From: Paracoccus liaowanqingii
GTDB lineage: Bacteria > Pseudomonadota > Alphaproteobacteria > Rhodobacterales > Rhodobacteraceae
Length of the DNA stretch: 64,000 nucleotides
Direction of reading: 5' to 3'
Assembly (NCBI RefSeq): GCF_004683865.2
Contig: NZ_CP038439.1
Location: 38,501-102,500 of the forward strand
Shown here: piece by piece, positions 37,672-48,210 of the stretch
Position numbering within the stretch: the stretch's first letter is position 1
Layout: each line of letters starts with the position of its first letter
The notes under the pieces: generated by a model
What the model was told of the DNA's origin: nothing
Database searches by the model: none
Seen by the model: only the letters and a program-made list of their open reading frames with translations
Made by a program: the position numbers and the translations under genes

Positions 37672-38988
37672 ATGAAACTGACCATCGACGAGGCGCTGAC
37701 TCGCGGCGGCACGGGCACCTTCCAATGGCGGCTTCTGGGCATCTTCGGCCTCGTGTGGGCGGCGGATGCGATGCAGGTGATCGCGGTGGGCTTCGCCGCG
37801 CCCTCGGTCGCCGTCAGCTTCGGGGTGGAACGCGTGACCGCGCTGCAGATCGGCACGGTGTTCTTCCTGGGCATGTTCCTGGGCGCCTTCGTCTTCGGCC
37901 GGGTGGCCGACCGGATCGGGCGCAAATGGGTGCTGGTGGGCACGGTGGCCATGGACGCGATCTTCGGCCTGGCCTCGGTCATGGCGGGGGATTTCACCTG
38001 GCTGTTGATCCTGCGCTTCCTGACCGGGGTCGCGGTCGGCGGCACGCTGCCCGTCGACTATGCGATGATGGCCGAGTTCCTGCCGCCCAAGAACCGGGGC
38101 CGCTGGCTGGTCTGGCTGGAGGGGTTCTGGGCGGTGGGCACCATCGTCGTGGCGCTGACGGCCTGGGCCGCCGCCAGCTTCGGGGCCGCGGCACCGTGGC
38201 GCTGGATCTTCCTGGTGGCCGCCCTGCCGGCGCTGATCGGCTTCGGCCTGCGGTTCTGGATCCCGGAATCGCCCATGTACCTGGTCCGCAAGGGCCGCCA
38301 GATCGAGGCGCGGTCGGTCATCGACCGGGTGTTGCGCGTCAATGGCGCCCCGCCCCTGCCGGCGGACGCGCATCTGATCTCGACCCCCGTGCCCGCGGGC
38401 GCGGCGCGGTCGATCCTGGACGCGCCCCTGCGCCGCACCACAATCGGCGTGCTGGCGGTGTGGTTCCTGGTGTCGCTGTCCTATTACGGCGTCTTCGTCT
38501 GGGTGCCGGGGCAGCTGGCGACCGAGGGCTTCGGCTTCGTGCGCGGCTATGGGTTCCTGGTGATCCTGGCCTTGGCGCAGATCCCCGGCTATGCGCTGGC
38601 CGCCTGGGGGGTCGAGGCCTTGGGGCGCAAGCCCACGCTGACCGGGTTCCTGATCCTCAGCGCGGCGGGCTGCGGGCTGTTCGCCGTGGCCACCGGCCCG
38701 GTGCTGGTCGCAACCGCCCTGATCGTCATGAGCTTTGCGCTGCTGGGCACCTGGGGCGCGCTCTATGCGCTGACGCCGGAACTGTATCCCACGCATCTGC
38801 GCGGCACCGGCATGGGCACGGCGGGCGCGATGGCGCGGCTGGGCGGCATCCTGGCGCCCAGCCTGCTGGCGGTGGTCTTTGCGCGCGGCTTCGGCCTGGC
38901 GATCGGCAGCTTCGCCGTCCTGCTGCTGCTGGCCGCCGTGGCGCTGATGCTGGTCCGGGTCGAGACGCGCGACCGTGCCATCGGCTGA
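37672..38988 (+). CDS. MFS transporter, sugar-porter/SV2-like
   Basis: 438 aa with about twelve membrane segments. The loop-2 motif is FGRVADRIGRKWVLVG, with GRWLVWLEGFW and PESPMYLVRKGRQIEARSVIDRVLRVNG after helix 6, as in the SV2/AAHS-like and metabolite:H+ symporters that import organic acids, sugars or aromatic compounds. GALYALTPELYPTHLRGTGMG in the C-terminal half supports this subfamily. Substrate unknown. The ATG at 37672 follows AGGAGG. Regulation through the upstream GTGCAC array is possible. Confidence 0.9.
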   Translation: MKLTIDEALTRGGTGTFQWRLLGIFGLVWAADAMQVIAVGFAAPSVAVSFGVERVTALQIGTVFFLGMFLGAFVFGRVADRIGRKWVLVGTVAMDAIFGLASVMAGDFTWLLILRFLTGVAVGGTLPVDYAMMAEFLPPKNRGRWLVWLEGFWAVGTIVVALTAWAAASFGAAAPWRWIFLVAALPALIGFGLRFWIPESPMYLVRKGRQIEARSVIDRVLRVNGAPPLPADAHLISTPVPAGAARSILDAPLRRTTIGVLAVWFLVSLSYYGVFVWVPGQLATEGFGFVRGYGFLVILALAQIPGYALAAWGVEALGRKPTLTGFLILSAAGCGLFAVATGPVLVATALIVMSFALLGTWGALYALTPELYPTHLRGTGMGTAGAMARLGGILAPSLLAVVFARGFGLAIGSFAVLLLLAAVALMLVRVETRDRAIG

Positions 38989-39074
38989 GGTCCGGCACGG
39001 GACCGACGGTCGGCACCAAGGAACAACGGGCGGCGGCTGTCCGTTGCCCCGACATATCACGGAAAGGAGCCCCC

Positions 39075-40049
39075 ATGGGTCAACTGGTCGAAGGCGTCTG
39101 GAAGGACGAATGGTACGACACCGACAGCACCGGCGGTGAGTTCAAGCGCGACACCTCGAAGTTCCGCAACTGGGTGACCGCCGATGGCCGCGCCGGTCCC
39201 ACGGGCGAGGGCGGCTTTGCGGCGGCCAGCGGGCGCTATCATCTGTATGTCAGCCATGCCTGCCCCTGGGCGCATCGTACGATGATCTTCCGCGCCCTGA
39301 AGGGGCTGGAGGAGCATGTCGAGGTCTCGGTCGTGCATCCCGAGATGCTGAAGGAGGGCTGGGAGTTCCGCACCGATTTCGACGGCGTGACCGGCGACCG
39401 GCAGTTCGGGCTGGACTATCTGCGGCAGGTCTATCTGAAGACCGACCCAAAGATGTCGGGCCGGGTCACGGTGCCGATCCTGTGGGACCGCGAGACGGGC
39501 CGGATCGTGTCCAACGAAAGCGCCGACATCATCCGCATGTTCAACAGCGCCTTCGACGAGGTCACCGGCAACCGCGACGACTACTGGCCCGAGGCCCTGC
39601 GCGACCGCATCGCCGAGGTCAACGACCGGGTCTATGACACGGTCAACAACGGCGTCTACAAGGCGGGCTTCGCCACCAGCCAGGAGGCCTATGACAAGGC
39701 TGTCCACCCGCTGTTCGACAGCTTGGACTGGATCGAAGGGCTGCTGGCCGATCATCGCTACCTGACCGGCGACCGGATCACCGAGGCCGACTGGCGGCTG
39801 TTCACCACCATCCTGCGCTTCGATGCCGTTTATCACACGCATTTCAAGTGCAACCTGCAGCGGGTGATCGACTATCCGAACCTATGGGCTTGGGCGCGCG
39901 AGCTGTATCAATGGCCGGGCGTGGCGGGCACCGTGCATGCCGACCATTTCACGCGGCACTATTACTTCAGCCACGACATGATCAACCCGAACCGGATCAT
40001 CCCCATCGGCCCCCGGATCGATTGGACCGAGCCGCACAACCGGGGCTGA
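39075..40049 (+). CDS. Glutathionyl-hydroquinone reductase (GST Xi class, YqjG/ECM4)
   Basis: 324 aa. The catalytic Cys63 is in YVSHACPWAHRTMIF; IRMFNSAFDEV, YKAGFATSQEAYD and LFTTILRFDAVYHTHFKCN are characteristic of the family that reduces glutathionyl-hydroquinones and helps recycle quinone adducts. AAAGGAGCCCCCATG gives a good ribosome site at 39075. Transcribed with or just after the MFS gene. A strong hairpin follows in the 3' region. Confidence 0.95.
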   Translation: MGQLVEGVWKDEWYDTDSTGGEFKRDTSKFRNWVTADGRAGPTGEGGFAAASGRYHLYVSHACPWAHRTMIFRALKGLEEHVEVSVVHPEMLKEGWEFRTDFDGVTGDRQFGLDYLRQVYLKTDPKMSGRVTVPILWDRETGRIVSNESADIIRMFNSAFDEVTGNRDDYWPEALRDRIAEVNDRVYDTVNNGVYKAGFATSQEAYDKAVHPLFDSLDWIEGLLADHRYLTGDRITEADWRLFTTILRFDAVYHTHFKCNLQRVIDYPNLWAWARELYQWPGVAGTVHADHFTRHYYFSHDMINPNRIIPIGPRIDWTEPHNRG

Positions 40050-40053
40050 CATG

Positions 40054-40089
40054 AAAAAACCCCCGGCGCGGAGGGGGGCGCGCCGGGGG
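40054..40089 (-). terminator. Intrinsic terminator for the minus-strand regulator transcript
   Basis: Eleven-pair stem CCCCCGGCGCG / CGCGCCGGGGG with an eight-base loop. On the minus strand it is followed by TTTTTT, so it ends transcription coming from the OmpR-type regulator, about 125 bases past that gene's stop. It may also slow transcripts from the plus-strand GST gene. Confidence 0.85.
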
Positions 40090-40213
40090 CATCAGAGAGG
40101 AGGGAGAAGAGTGTGGCCGCATCCTCCGACCACTGGGCTTCGGGGATAAAACGCCGCATCCCCGCCCCGGTTCCCGCGCAAAATCGATGCGCAGGAATTT
40201 GCCAAAGGGGGCC
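40090..40213 (-). ncRNA. Candidate 3'-UTR small RNA after the OmpR-type regulator
   Basis: Structured 3' UTR on the minus strand. It contains a GCGCA...TGCGC hairpin (40176-40192), a CGGGGAT...ATCCCCG hairpin (40141-40164), then a pyrimidine-rich single-stranded stretch (CTTCTCCCTCCTCTCTG) directly before the 40054-40089 terminator. Such anti-Shine-Dalgarno-like stretches are common in alphaproteobacterial sRNAs. No promoter or RNA evidence; speculative. Confidence 0.3.
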
Positions 40214-40900
40214 TCAGGCGACCAGGCGATAGCCGCCCGATTCCGTCACCAGAAGCCGCGCGTTCGAGGGGTCGGGCTCGATCTTCTGGCGCAGGCGGTA
40301 GATGTGGGTTTCCAGCGTGTGGGTCGTGACGCCGGCATTATATCCCCAAACCTCGTGCAGCAGCACGTCGCGGGCCACCACCCCGTCCTGCGCGCGGTAC
40401 AGGAACTTGAGGATGTTGGTTTCCTTCTCCGTCAGGCGGATCTTGCGGTCCTTGGTGTCGATCAGCATCTTCATCGAGGGCTTGAACGTGTACGGCCCCA
40501 GCTGGAAGATGGCGTCCTCGGACTGCTCGTGCGTGCGCAGCTGCGCGCGCAGGCGGGCCAGCAGGACCGGGAACTTGAACGGCTTGGTCACGTAGTCGTT
40601 CGCGCCCGCATCCAGTCCCAGGATCGTGTCGGCATCGGTGTCATGCCCGGTCAGCATCACGATGGGGCACTTGACGTTCAGCTTGCGCAGCTTCTTGCAC
40701 AGCTCGCGCCCGTCGGTGTCGGGCAGGCCGACATCCAGCACGACCAGGTCGAACAGGGCGTTCTTGGTGGCCTCGACGGCCTCGGCGCCGCTGCCGGCCT
40801 CGGTCACGTCGAAATCGTCGGTCGCGGTCAACTGCTCGGCCAGCGCCTCGCGCAGGTCTTCCTCGTCATCGACCAGCAGGATCTTCTTCAGTCCGGCCAT
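40214..40900 (-). CDS. OmpR/PhoB-family response regulator
   Basis: 228 aa. Receiver domain with D11-D12 and the phosphoacceptor Asp56 in DLVVLDVGLPDTDG, plus the switch Lys in YVTKPFKFPVLLARL. The C-terminal winged helix has IRLTEKETNILKFLY and VTTHTLETHIYRLRQKIE. The short REC linker and YNAGVTTHTLETH are typical of a regulator conserved across the Rhodobacterales. No kinase gene is adjacent, so it is an orphan here. A 22-base dyad (40961-40982) lies about 60 bases upstream, on the way to divergent ribA. Translation starts after AGGAGGCAAGC. Confidence 0.94.
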   Translation of the reverse strand: MAGLKKILLVDDEEDLREALAEQLTATDDFDVTEAGSGAEAVEATKNALFDLVVLDVGLPDTDGRELCKKLRKLNVKCPIVMLTGHDTDADTILGLDAGANDYVTKPFKFPVLLARLRAQLRTHEQSEDAIFQLGPYTFKPSMKMLIDTKDRKIRLTEKETNILKFLYRAQDGVVARDVLLHEVWGYNAGVTTHTLETHIYRLRQKIEPDPSNARLLVTESGGYRLVA

Positions 40901-40960
40901 GCTTGCCTCCTTTGCGTGGTTGCGCAATGAGGTGAGGGCCGCGGCCCCGCCCGTCCAGCG

Positions 40961-40982
40961 CCATGTGCGATTTCTCACATGG
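40961..40982. promoter_or_regulatory. Dyad CCATGTG-N8-CACATGG between divergent genes
   Basis: Exact seven-base arms around eight bases, in the shared 135-base region of the OmpR-type regulator gene and the GTP cyclohydrolase gene. Its centre is about 71 bases from the regulator start and 65 from the ribA start. A dimeric regulator site is likely, possibly self-regulation. Confidence 0.5.
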
Positions 40983-41035
40983 AGTTGTCGGATCGCGGCG
41001 TTATGTTTCAGACTGTTACAACCCGGAAGGCGTTC

Positions 41036-42094
41036 ATGAGCCTGATCCCCACCCTGTCCGAGACGATCGCCCGCGCCCGCGCCGACCTGCGCATGGGCCT
41101 GCCGGTGGCCCTGGGCGACCATCTGGCGGCGGCGGTCGAGACCCTGTCGCCCGCCCGGCTCGCCGATCTGCGCGCGCTGGGGCCGGCGGTTCTGGCGCTG
41201 ACGGATCGGCGGGCGGGGACGCTGAAGGCGCGCGCCTATGACGGCGATCTGGCGCGGGTGATCCTGCCGCCGGGCGCCGATCTGGGGTGGCTGCGGGCGC
41301 TGGCCGATCCGGCGGGCGATCTGATGACGCCGCTGAAGGGCCCGTTGACCAGCGCGCGGGGCGGGGCGGTCGACGCGCATCGCGCTGCGCTGGCGCTGGC
41401 CAAGTCGGCGCAGCTGCTGCCCGCGATGCTGGTCGTCGCCGCGCCTGCGCCGGAGGGCCTGACGCGGCTGCCCCCCGGGCCGGCGCTGGCGCAGCTGGCC
41501 GCCGAGGCCGCGATGATCCCCGTGGCCGCCGCCCGCCTGCCGCTGCTGTCCGCCGAACGGTCCCGCCTGCACGTCTTCCGCCCCGATGACGGCGGCGAGG
41601 AGCATTACGCCATCGAGATCGGCGACCCGCCGCGCGACGCCCCGGTGCTGGCACGGCTGCATTCGGCCTGTTTCACCGGCGACGTGCTGGGCAGCCTGAA
41701 ATGCGATTGCGGCCCGCAGCTGCAGGCGGCGCTGGCCGCGATGGGGCAGGCGGGGTCGGGGGTGCTGCTTTACCTCAACCAGGAGGGGCGGGGGATCGGG
41801 CTGGCCAACAAGATGCGCGCCTATGACCTGCAGAATCAGGGCTTCGACACGGTCGAGGCGAACCACCGCCTGGGCTTCGAGGATGACGAGCGCGACTTCC
41901 GCATCGGCGCGGCGCTGCTCAGGCGCTTGGGCTTCGGGGCGGTGCGGCTGATGACGAACAACCCCCGCAAGGTGGCGATGATGCAGGCCAATGGCATCGC
42001 GGTGCCCGACCGCGTGCCGCTGATCGTGCCGCGCAACCGCCACAACGCGGGCTATCTGGACACCAAGGCCGAAAAATCGGGGCACCTGCTGTGA
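41036..42094 (+). CDS. ribA: GTP cyclohydrolase II with N-terminal extra domain
   Basis: 352 aa, against about 200 for a lone RibA. The C-terminal half is a clear GTP cyclohydrolase II: zinc ligands Cys212, Cys223 and Cys225 in HSACFTGDVLGSLKCDCG, then NQEGRGIGLANKMRAYDLQ and LMTNNPRKV. It opens the riboflavin pathway. The first roughly 180 residues (LSETIARARADLRMGLPVAL...) have no zinc or DHBP-synthase motif visible and may be a degenerate DHBP-synthase-like or UPF-type domain common in this order. The start follows CCGGAAGG. It overlaps the transpeptidase gene. Confidence 0.9.
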   Translation: MSLIPTLSETIARARADLRMGLPVALGDHLAAAVETLSPARLADLRALGPAVLALTDRRAGTLKARAYDGDLARVILPPGADLGWLRALADPAGDLMTPLKGPLTSARGGAVDAHRAALALAKSAQLLPAMLVVAAPAPEGLTRLPPGPALAQLAAEAAMIPVAAARLPLLSAERSRLHVFRPDDGGEEHYAIEIGDPPRDAPVLARLHSACFTGDVLGSLKCDCGPQLQAALAAMGQAGSGVLLYLNQEGRGIGLANKMRAYDLQNQGFDTVEANHRLGFEDDERDFRIGAALLRRLGFGAVRLMTNNPRKVAMMQANGIAVPDRVPLIVPRNRHNAGYLDTKAEKSGHLL

Positions 42095-42099
42095 GGGGG

Positions 42100-42615
42100 A
42101 TGCACCTCACCCCGCAGGGCCTGCGCGTGGGCGGCCGGATCCTGCCCTGCAGCATCGGCAAGGCGGGCATCACGGTGGCCAAGCGCGAGGGCGACCATGC
42201 CACGCCCGCGGGCACGCACCGCATCACCGGGCTGTGGTATCGCCCCGACCGGCTGGCCCGCCCCGCCCCTTGGGCGCGCGCCATCGGGCCGGGCGACCTG
42301 TGGTGCGACGATCCGGCTCATCCGCTCTATAACCACCACGCCCGCGCGCCCTTGGCCGCCAGCCACGAGCGCCTGCGCCGCGCCGATCCGCTCTATGACC
42401 TGGTCCTGACGACCGACTGGAACTGGCCCGAGGTCCGGCCCGGCCAAGGCTCGGCCATCTTCCTGCACCAATGGCGCCGCCCCGGCTATGGGACCGAGGG
42501 CTGCATCGCCGTCGCGCGCCCCCACCTGATCTGGCTGGCCCGCCATGCAAGGCCGGGCACGACGATCCGCGTCCCCAATTCTTCTTCACTCAAATATCCA
42601 AAGACTCCGGCCTAG
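42100..42615 (+). CDS. L,D-transpeptidase catalytic-domain protein (YkuD type)
   Basis: 171 aa from the ATG at 42100; a GTG at 42091 that overlaps the ribA stop is an alternative. The catalytic motif reads IFLHQWRRPGYGTEGCIAVA with Cys135, and His preceding, as in ErfK/YbiS/YcbB/YkuD folds. No signal peptide is seen, so it is either cytosolic or exported otherwise; relatives of this short form are poorly studied. The last ten codons (SSLKYPKTPA) come from a dispersed repeat. Convergent with yggS. Confidence 0.85.
   Translation: MHLTPQGLRVGGRILPCSIGKAGITVAKREGDHATPAGTHRITGLWYRPDRLARPAPWARAIGPGDLWCDDPAHPLYNHHARAPLAASHERLRRADPLYDLVLTTDWNWPEVRPGQGSAIFLHQWRRPGYGTEGCIAVARPHLIWLARHARPGTTIRVPNSSSLKYPKTPA
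42581..42610. repeat. Dispersed repeat, GGATATTTGAGTGAAGAAG variant
   Basis: Read on the minus strand: CCGGAGTCTTTGGATATTTG then AGTGAAGAAG. It shares the GGATATTTG core with the other copies but has a different flank, and encodes the C-terminal end of the L,D-transpeptidase gene on the plus strand. Confidence 0.55.
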
Positions 42616-43265
42616 CCGACAGCCCGTGCGCCGAAGATCGCGGAACCGACCCGCACATGCGTGGCCCCTTCGGCGATCGCCGCCTCGAAATCGGCGCTCA
42701 TGCCCATCGACAGGCCCGACAGCCCATGGGTTTCGGCCAGCTTGCGCAGCAGGCGGAAATGCGGCACCGGATCGCGGCCCTCGGGCGGGATGCACATCAG
42801 CCCGGACGGTGCCAGCTCCAGTTCGGCGCAGAGCGCCAGGAAGCCCGGCAGCTCGTCGGCCAGGATCCCGGCCTTCTGTGGCTCGTCGCCGGTATTGACC
42901 TGCACGAAGACCTGCGGGCGGCGGCCCTGCTCGGCCATCTGCGCCGCCAGCTTGCGGGCCAGCGTCACGCGGTCCAGCGTGTGGATCGCGTCGAACAGCG
43001 CGACGGCGGCGCGGGCCTTGTTCGATTGCAGAGGCCCGATCATGTGGACCGAGACACCGGGATGGGCGGCACTCCAGGCGGGCCATTTGGCCTGCGCCTC
43101 CTGCACGTAGTTCTCGCCATAGACGGCATGGCCCGCGGCCAGCACGGCCTCGACACGCTCGGGCGGCTGCAGCTTGCTGACCGCGATCAGGGTCACGCTG
43201 CCTGGGGCGCGCCCGGCGGCGATTTCGGCCGCGCTCACGCGGCGGGTGATGTCATCCAGTCCCAT
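42612..43265 (-). CDS. YggS-family pyridoxal phosphate homeostasis protein
   Basis: 217 aa, PLP-binding TIM barrel like the N-terminal domain of alanine racemase. The PLP Lys31 lies in LIAVSKLQPPE; YGENYVQEAQAKW, HMIGPLQSNKA, VQVNTGDEPQKAG and LSMGMSADFEAAIAEGATHVRVGSAIFG are all family signatures. It buffers free PLP rather than catalysing a known reaction. Start ATG at 43265. A bidirectional hairpin separates it from the porin gene upstream. Confidence 0.95.
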   Translation of the reverse strand: MGLDDITRRVSAAEIAAGRAPGSVTLIAVSKLQPPERVEAVLAAGHAVYGENYVQEAQAKWPAWSAAHPGVSVHMIGPLQSNKARAAVALFDAIHTLDRVTLARKLAAQMAEQGRRPQVFVQVNTGDEPQKAGILADELPGFLALCAELELAPSGLMCIPPEGRDPVPHFRLLRKLAETHGLSGLSMGMSADFEAAIAEGATHVRVGSAIFGARAVG

Positions 43266-43285
43266 GGTCCTACCTGACAAAAAGA

Positions 43286-43312
43286 AAAGAGCGGGCGCAA
43301 GGCCCGCTCTTT
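43286..43312 (-). terminator. Terminator after the porin gene
   Basis: Stem AAAGAGCGGGC / GCCCGCTCTTT with a five-base loop. On the minus strand it is followed by TCTTTTTG. It lies 28 bases past the porin stop codon and just before the yggS start. Confidence 0.85.
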
Positions 43313-43340
43313 CCAAAGGTGGTGACGATTGATCGAAGGA

Positions 43341-44354
43341 TCAGAAGTCGAAGCGGACGCCGAAGTCGCCGCGGACGTTCTCGTCGTAGCCACGCTCCAG
43401 CGAGCCGGCCAGGTAGGCGCCGCCCAGGTCGTAGCGGGCGCCGATGCCGAACGCGTTGTCGGTCTCGTTGCCGGCTGCGTCGTTGTTGGCGATGTAGGCC
43501 GACAGCGTGGTCAGCGGCGCGACGACATAGTCGCCGTACAGCACGATGGTGTCGCCGTTGTCGACGAATTCTGCGTCAACCGTGCCACCGTCGAGGGTGT
43601 AGGAACCGTTGTCCAGGTAGCTCACGCCGATGCCGTTGTCGGTGCCGGCCAGGGTGTAGTACGCGCCCAGGAAGAACTGGTCGTTGCCACCGATGCTGGC
43701 GCCGTCCTTGACGGCGGCTGCCGACAGGGCGAACTGGTTCCAGTCGTAGTCGACCGAGATGCTCAGCTCTTCGTCGCCCTCGCCCGAGGTCTGGTCGGGA
43801 TCGACATACGAGAAGCGCGCGGTCAGCGCGTCGACGGCGTATTCCACCGAGACGCCCAGACGGTTGCGGGTCTGGTTCTCGACGATGGTTTCGCAATCGG
43901 CTTCGGTTTCGTCGCACGAGGTCAGGAAGCTGTCCGAACCATAGGCTTTCGACGAATAGGCGTAGAATTCGCCCGAGGAGTTGCCGAACGAACGGCTGAT
44001 CAGGCCGACTTCCGACGCGTAGATCAGGCCGGCGTTGTCATAGGCGGTGCCGACGTTGCCGACGGCGACGGTGAAGCCGCTGGCGGTGACATAGATCTGG
44101 CCCGGCGAGATGGCGGTGATGCCCGCATCGCCCTGGTCCCACTGCAGACGCAGACGGGCGCCGAAGTCGACGCCCTGGTCGGTCGAGGTCGTGGCGTGCA
44201 CGTTCATGCGGACGCGAGCCGACATCTGGGCTTCGGTGTCGCGGCTTTCCTGATAGTCGACGGCGGTCCGGCCATAGCCCGAGATGGTCACGTCGGCGGC
44301 GGCCACGCCTGCGGACAGGACCAGCGCGGTGGAGGCGATAAGTGCCTTTTTCAT
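43341..44354 (-). CDS. Outer-membrane porin, Rhodobacter type
   Basis: 337 aa. Signal peptide MKKALIASTALVLSAGVAAA, then ADVTISGYGRTAVDYQ, and alternating beta-strand pattern throughout, ending in Phe (VRFDF), as required for assembly by BAM. Trimeric 16-strand porins of this family let small solutes cross the outer membrane. Two Cys in the SCDETEADC loop could form a disulfide (inference). The start follows GAGGGA. Ends at a strong terminator. Confidence 0.94.
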   Translation of the reverse strand: MKKALIASTALVLSAGVAAADVTISGYGRTAVDYQESRDTEAQMSARVRMNVHATTSTDQGVDFGARLRLQWDQGDAGITAISPGQIYVTASGFTVAVGNVGTAYDNAGLIYASEVGLISRSFGNSSGEFYAYSSKAYGSDSFLTSCDETEADCETIVENQTRNRLGVSVEYAVDALTARFSYVDPDQTSGEGDEELSISVDYDWNQFALSAAAVKDGASIGGNDQFFLGAYYTLAGTDNGIGVSYLDNGSYTLDGGTVDAEFVDNGDTIVLYGDYVVAPLTTLSAYIANNDAAGNETDNAFGIGARYDLGGAYLAGSLERGYDENVRGDFGVRFDF

Positions 44355-44522
44355 GGTGTGTTCCCTCTTGTCTCTCTGATGCCCAGGTCGGCTGTCCCGC
44401 ACTGGGTATGGGATTTGTTTCACCTTTCCGCGATTGTGATGCAACAAAATCAGGTGCCGCCTGTTTTCTTTGCCCATTTCCATGATGCACTTGCGCCACA
44501 CCTGCCCCGGGGGCCTGCGCGA

Positions 44523-44548
44523 ACCCCGGCCGGACGGGCGGCCGGGGT
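44523..44548. other. Strong isolated hairpin between porin and DUF3576 genes
   Basis: ACCCCGGCCG and CGGCCGGGGT form a perfect ten-pair stem around a six-base loop. No T-run on either strand, so not a standard terminator. Lies in the 269-base divergent spacer. Confidence 0.5.
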
Positions 44549-44623
44549 GGTCCAAAGCGCTTGTTTCGGGGCCCCGATCCGGGCTAATGCTGGCCCGGAC
44601 ACCGAAAAGACCCGGGGGATGGG

Positions 44624-45112
44624 ATGACCTATGCACGCGCCGCGCGCCTGATGATCGCCACGACGCTGTGCGCGGGGCTTGCGGCCTGCGGCGGCGGCTC
44701 GGGCAACTCGCAGCCGGCGGGCGGGACGATGTTCGACGGTCCCGACATGGCCCCCGCCAATCGCGGCACCCGCATCCAGGACCTGTTCGGCCGCGCCGAG
44801 AATCCCAACCGCGCCGTGGGCGTGAACAAGTATCTGTGGAATGCCAGCCTCGAGGTGCTGGACTTTCTGCCGGTGCAGACGATCGATCCCTTCACCGGGG
44901 TGATCCAGACGGGCTACGGCACGCCTCCGGGCGGCGGTCGGTCCTATCGCGCCACCATCCAGGTCAGCGACCCGGCGCTGGACGCGCGCAGCCTGCGCCT
45001 GTCGCTGCAGGGCCCCGGCGGGGCGGCGGTCGAACCGGGCACCGCGCGCGCGGTCGAGGATGCGATCCTGACCCGTGCCCGCCAGCTGCGGATCCGCGAC
45101 GGCCGCCTGTAG
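44624..45112 (+). CDS. DUF3576 lipoprotein
   Basis: 162 aa. Lipobox [12 protein letters not shown] places a lipidated Cys near residue 22. The conserved DUF3576 core is [30 protein letters not shown] and the C-terminus ends in [11 protein letters not shown]. Function unknown; its constant position before leuS-lptE-holA in this group suggests an envelope role (inference). Confidence 0.88.
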   Translation: MTYARAARLMIATTLCAGLAACGGGSGNSQPAGGTMFDGPDMAPANRGTRIQDLFGRAENPNRAVGVNKYLWNASLEVLDFLPVQTIDPFTGVIQTGYGTPPGGGRSYRATIQVSDPALDARSLRLSLQGPGGAAVEPGTARAVEDAILTRARQLRIRDGRL

Positions 45113-45183
45113 GGGGCGGCTCTGGACCCGCGCGGGCGGGGCGTATAGACCCTGCGGGCAACGCATCAGGCCCGAGGTTTCCC

Positions 45184-47710
<2,527 letters not shown>

Positions 47711-47724
<14 letters not shown>

Positions 47725-48205
47725 CCGCCGCAGGGTCCTGCTGGGCGGGCTGGCGCTGGTCCTGCTGGCTGGCTGCGGGCTGAGCCCGGTCTATGGGCCG
47801 GGCGGGGGCGGCAGCCGCCTGTTCGGACGGGTGCGCCCGCGCGACCCGGACACGCCCATCGACTTTGCCTTCAACCGCCGCCTGGCCGAGCGGCTGGGCC
47901 CCGAGGATGCGGCGGTCTATGACCTGGACTATCGGATCTCGGCCGGGGTGGTCGCGCAGGCGATCACGCCCGACGAGGTGACGACGCGCTATTCGCTGAA
48001 CGGCACCGCCGATTTCGCGCTGACCGGGCCGGACGGGGCGGTGGTCGTGCAGGGGCGGGTCAGCAGCTTCACCTCCTATTCCACGACAGGGACGACGATC
48101 TCGACCCTCGCCGCCGAGGGGGATGCCCGCGAGCGGCTGGCCCTGATGCTGGCCGATCAGGTGGTGACGCGGCTGCTGGCCGCCGCCTCCGGCCTGCCGG
48201 ACTGA
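47711..48205 (+). CDS. lptE: LPS-assembly lipoprotein LptE
   Basis: 164 aa. Lipobox [16 protein letters not shown] gives a lipid-anchored Cys; the GLSPVYG start and [11 protein letters not shown] region are typical of alphaproteobacterial LptE. It plugs LptD in the outer membrane for lipopolysaccharide insertion. Overlaps leuS upstream and is followed six bases later by holA, a conserved order in this family. Confidence 0.9.
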
Positions 48206-48210
48206 CGCGG

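Noticed and set aside
38989..39074. CAACGG...CCGTTG pair as terminator between MFS and GST genes
   Set aside because: Six-pair stem with an eleven-base loop and no T-run; too weak to call.
40901..41035. FMN riboswitch before ribA
   Set aside because: Only 135 bases, dominated by a dyad; the conserved FMN aptamer blocks are absent.
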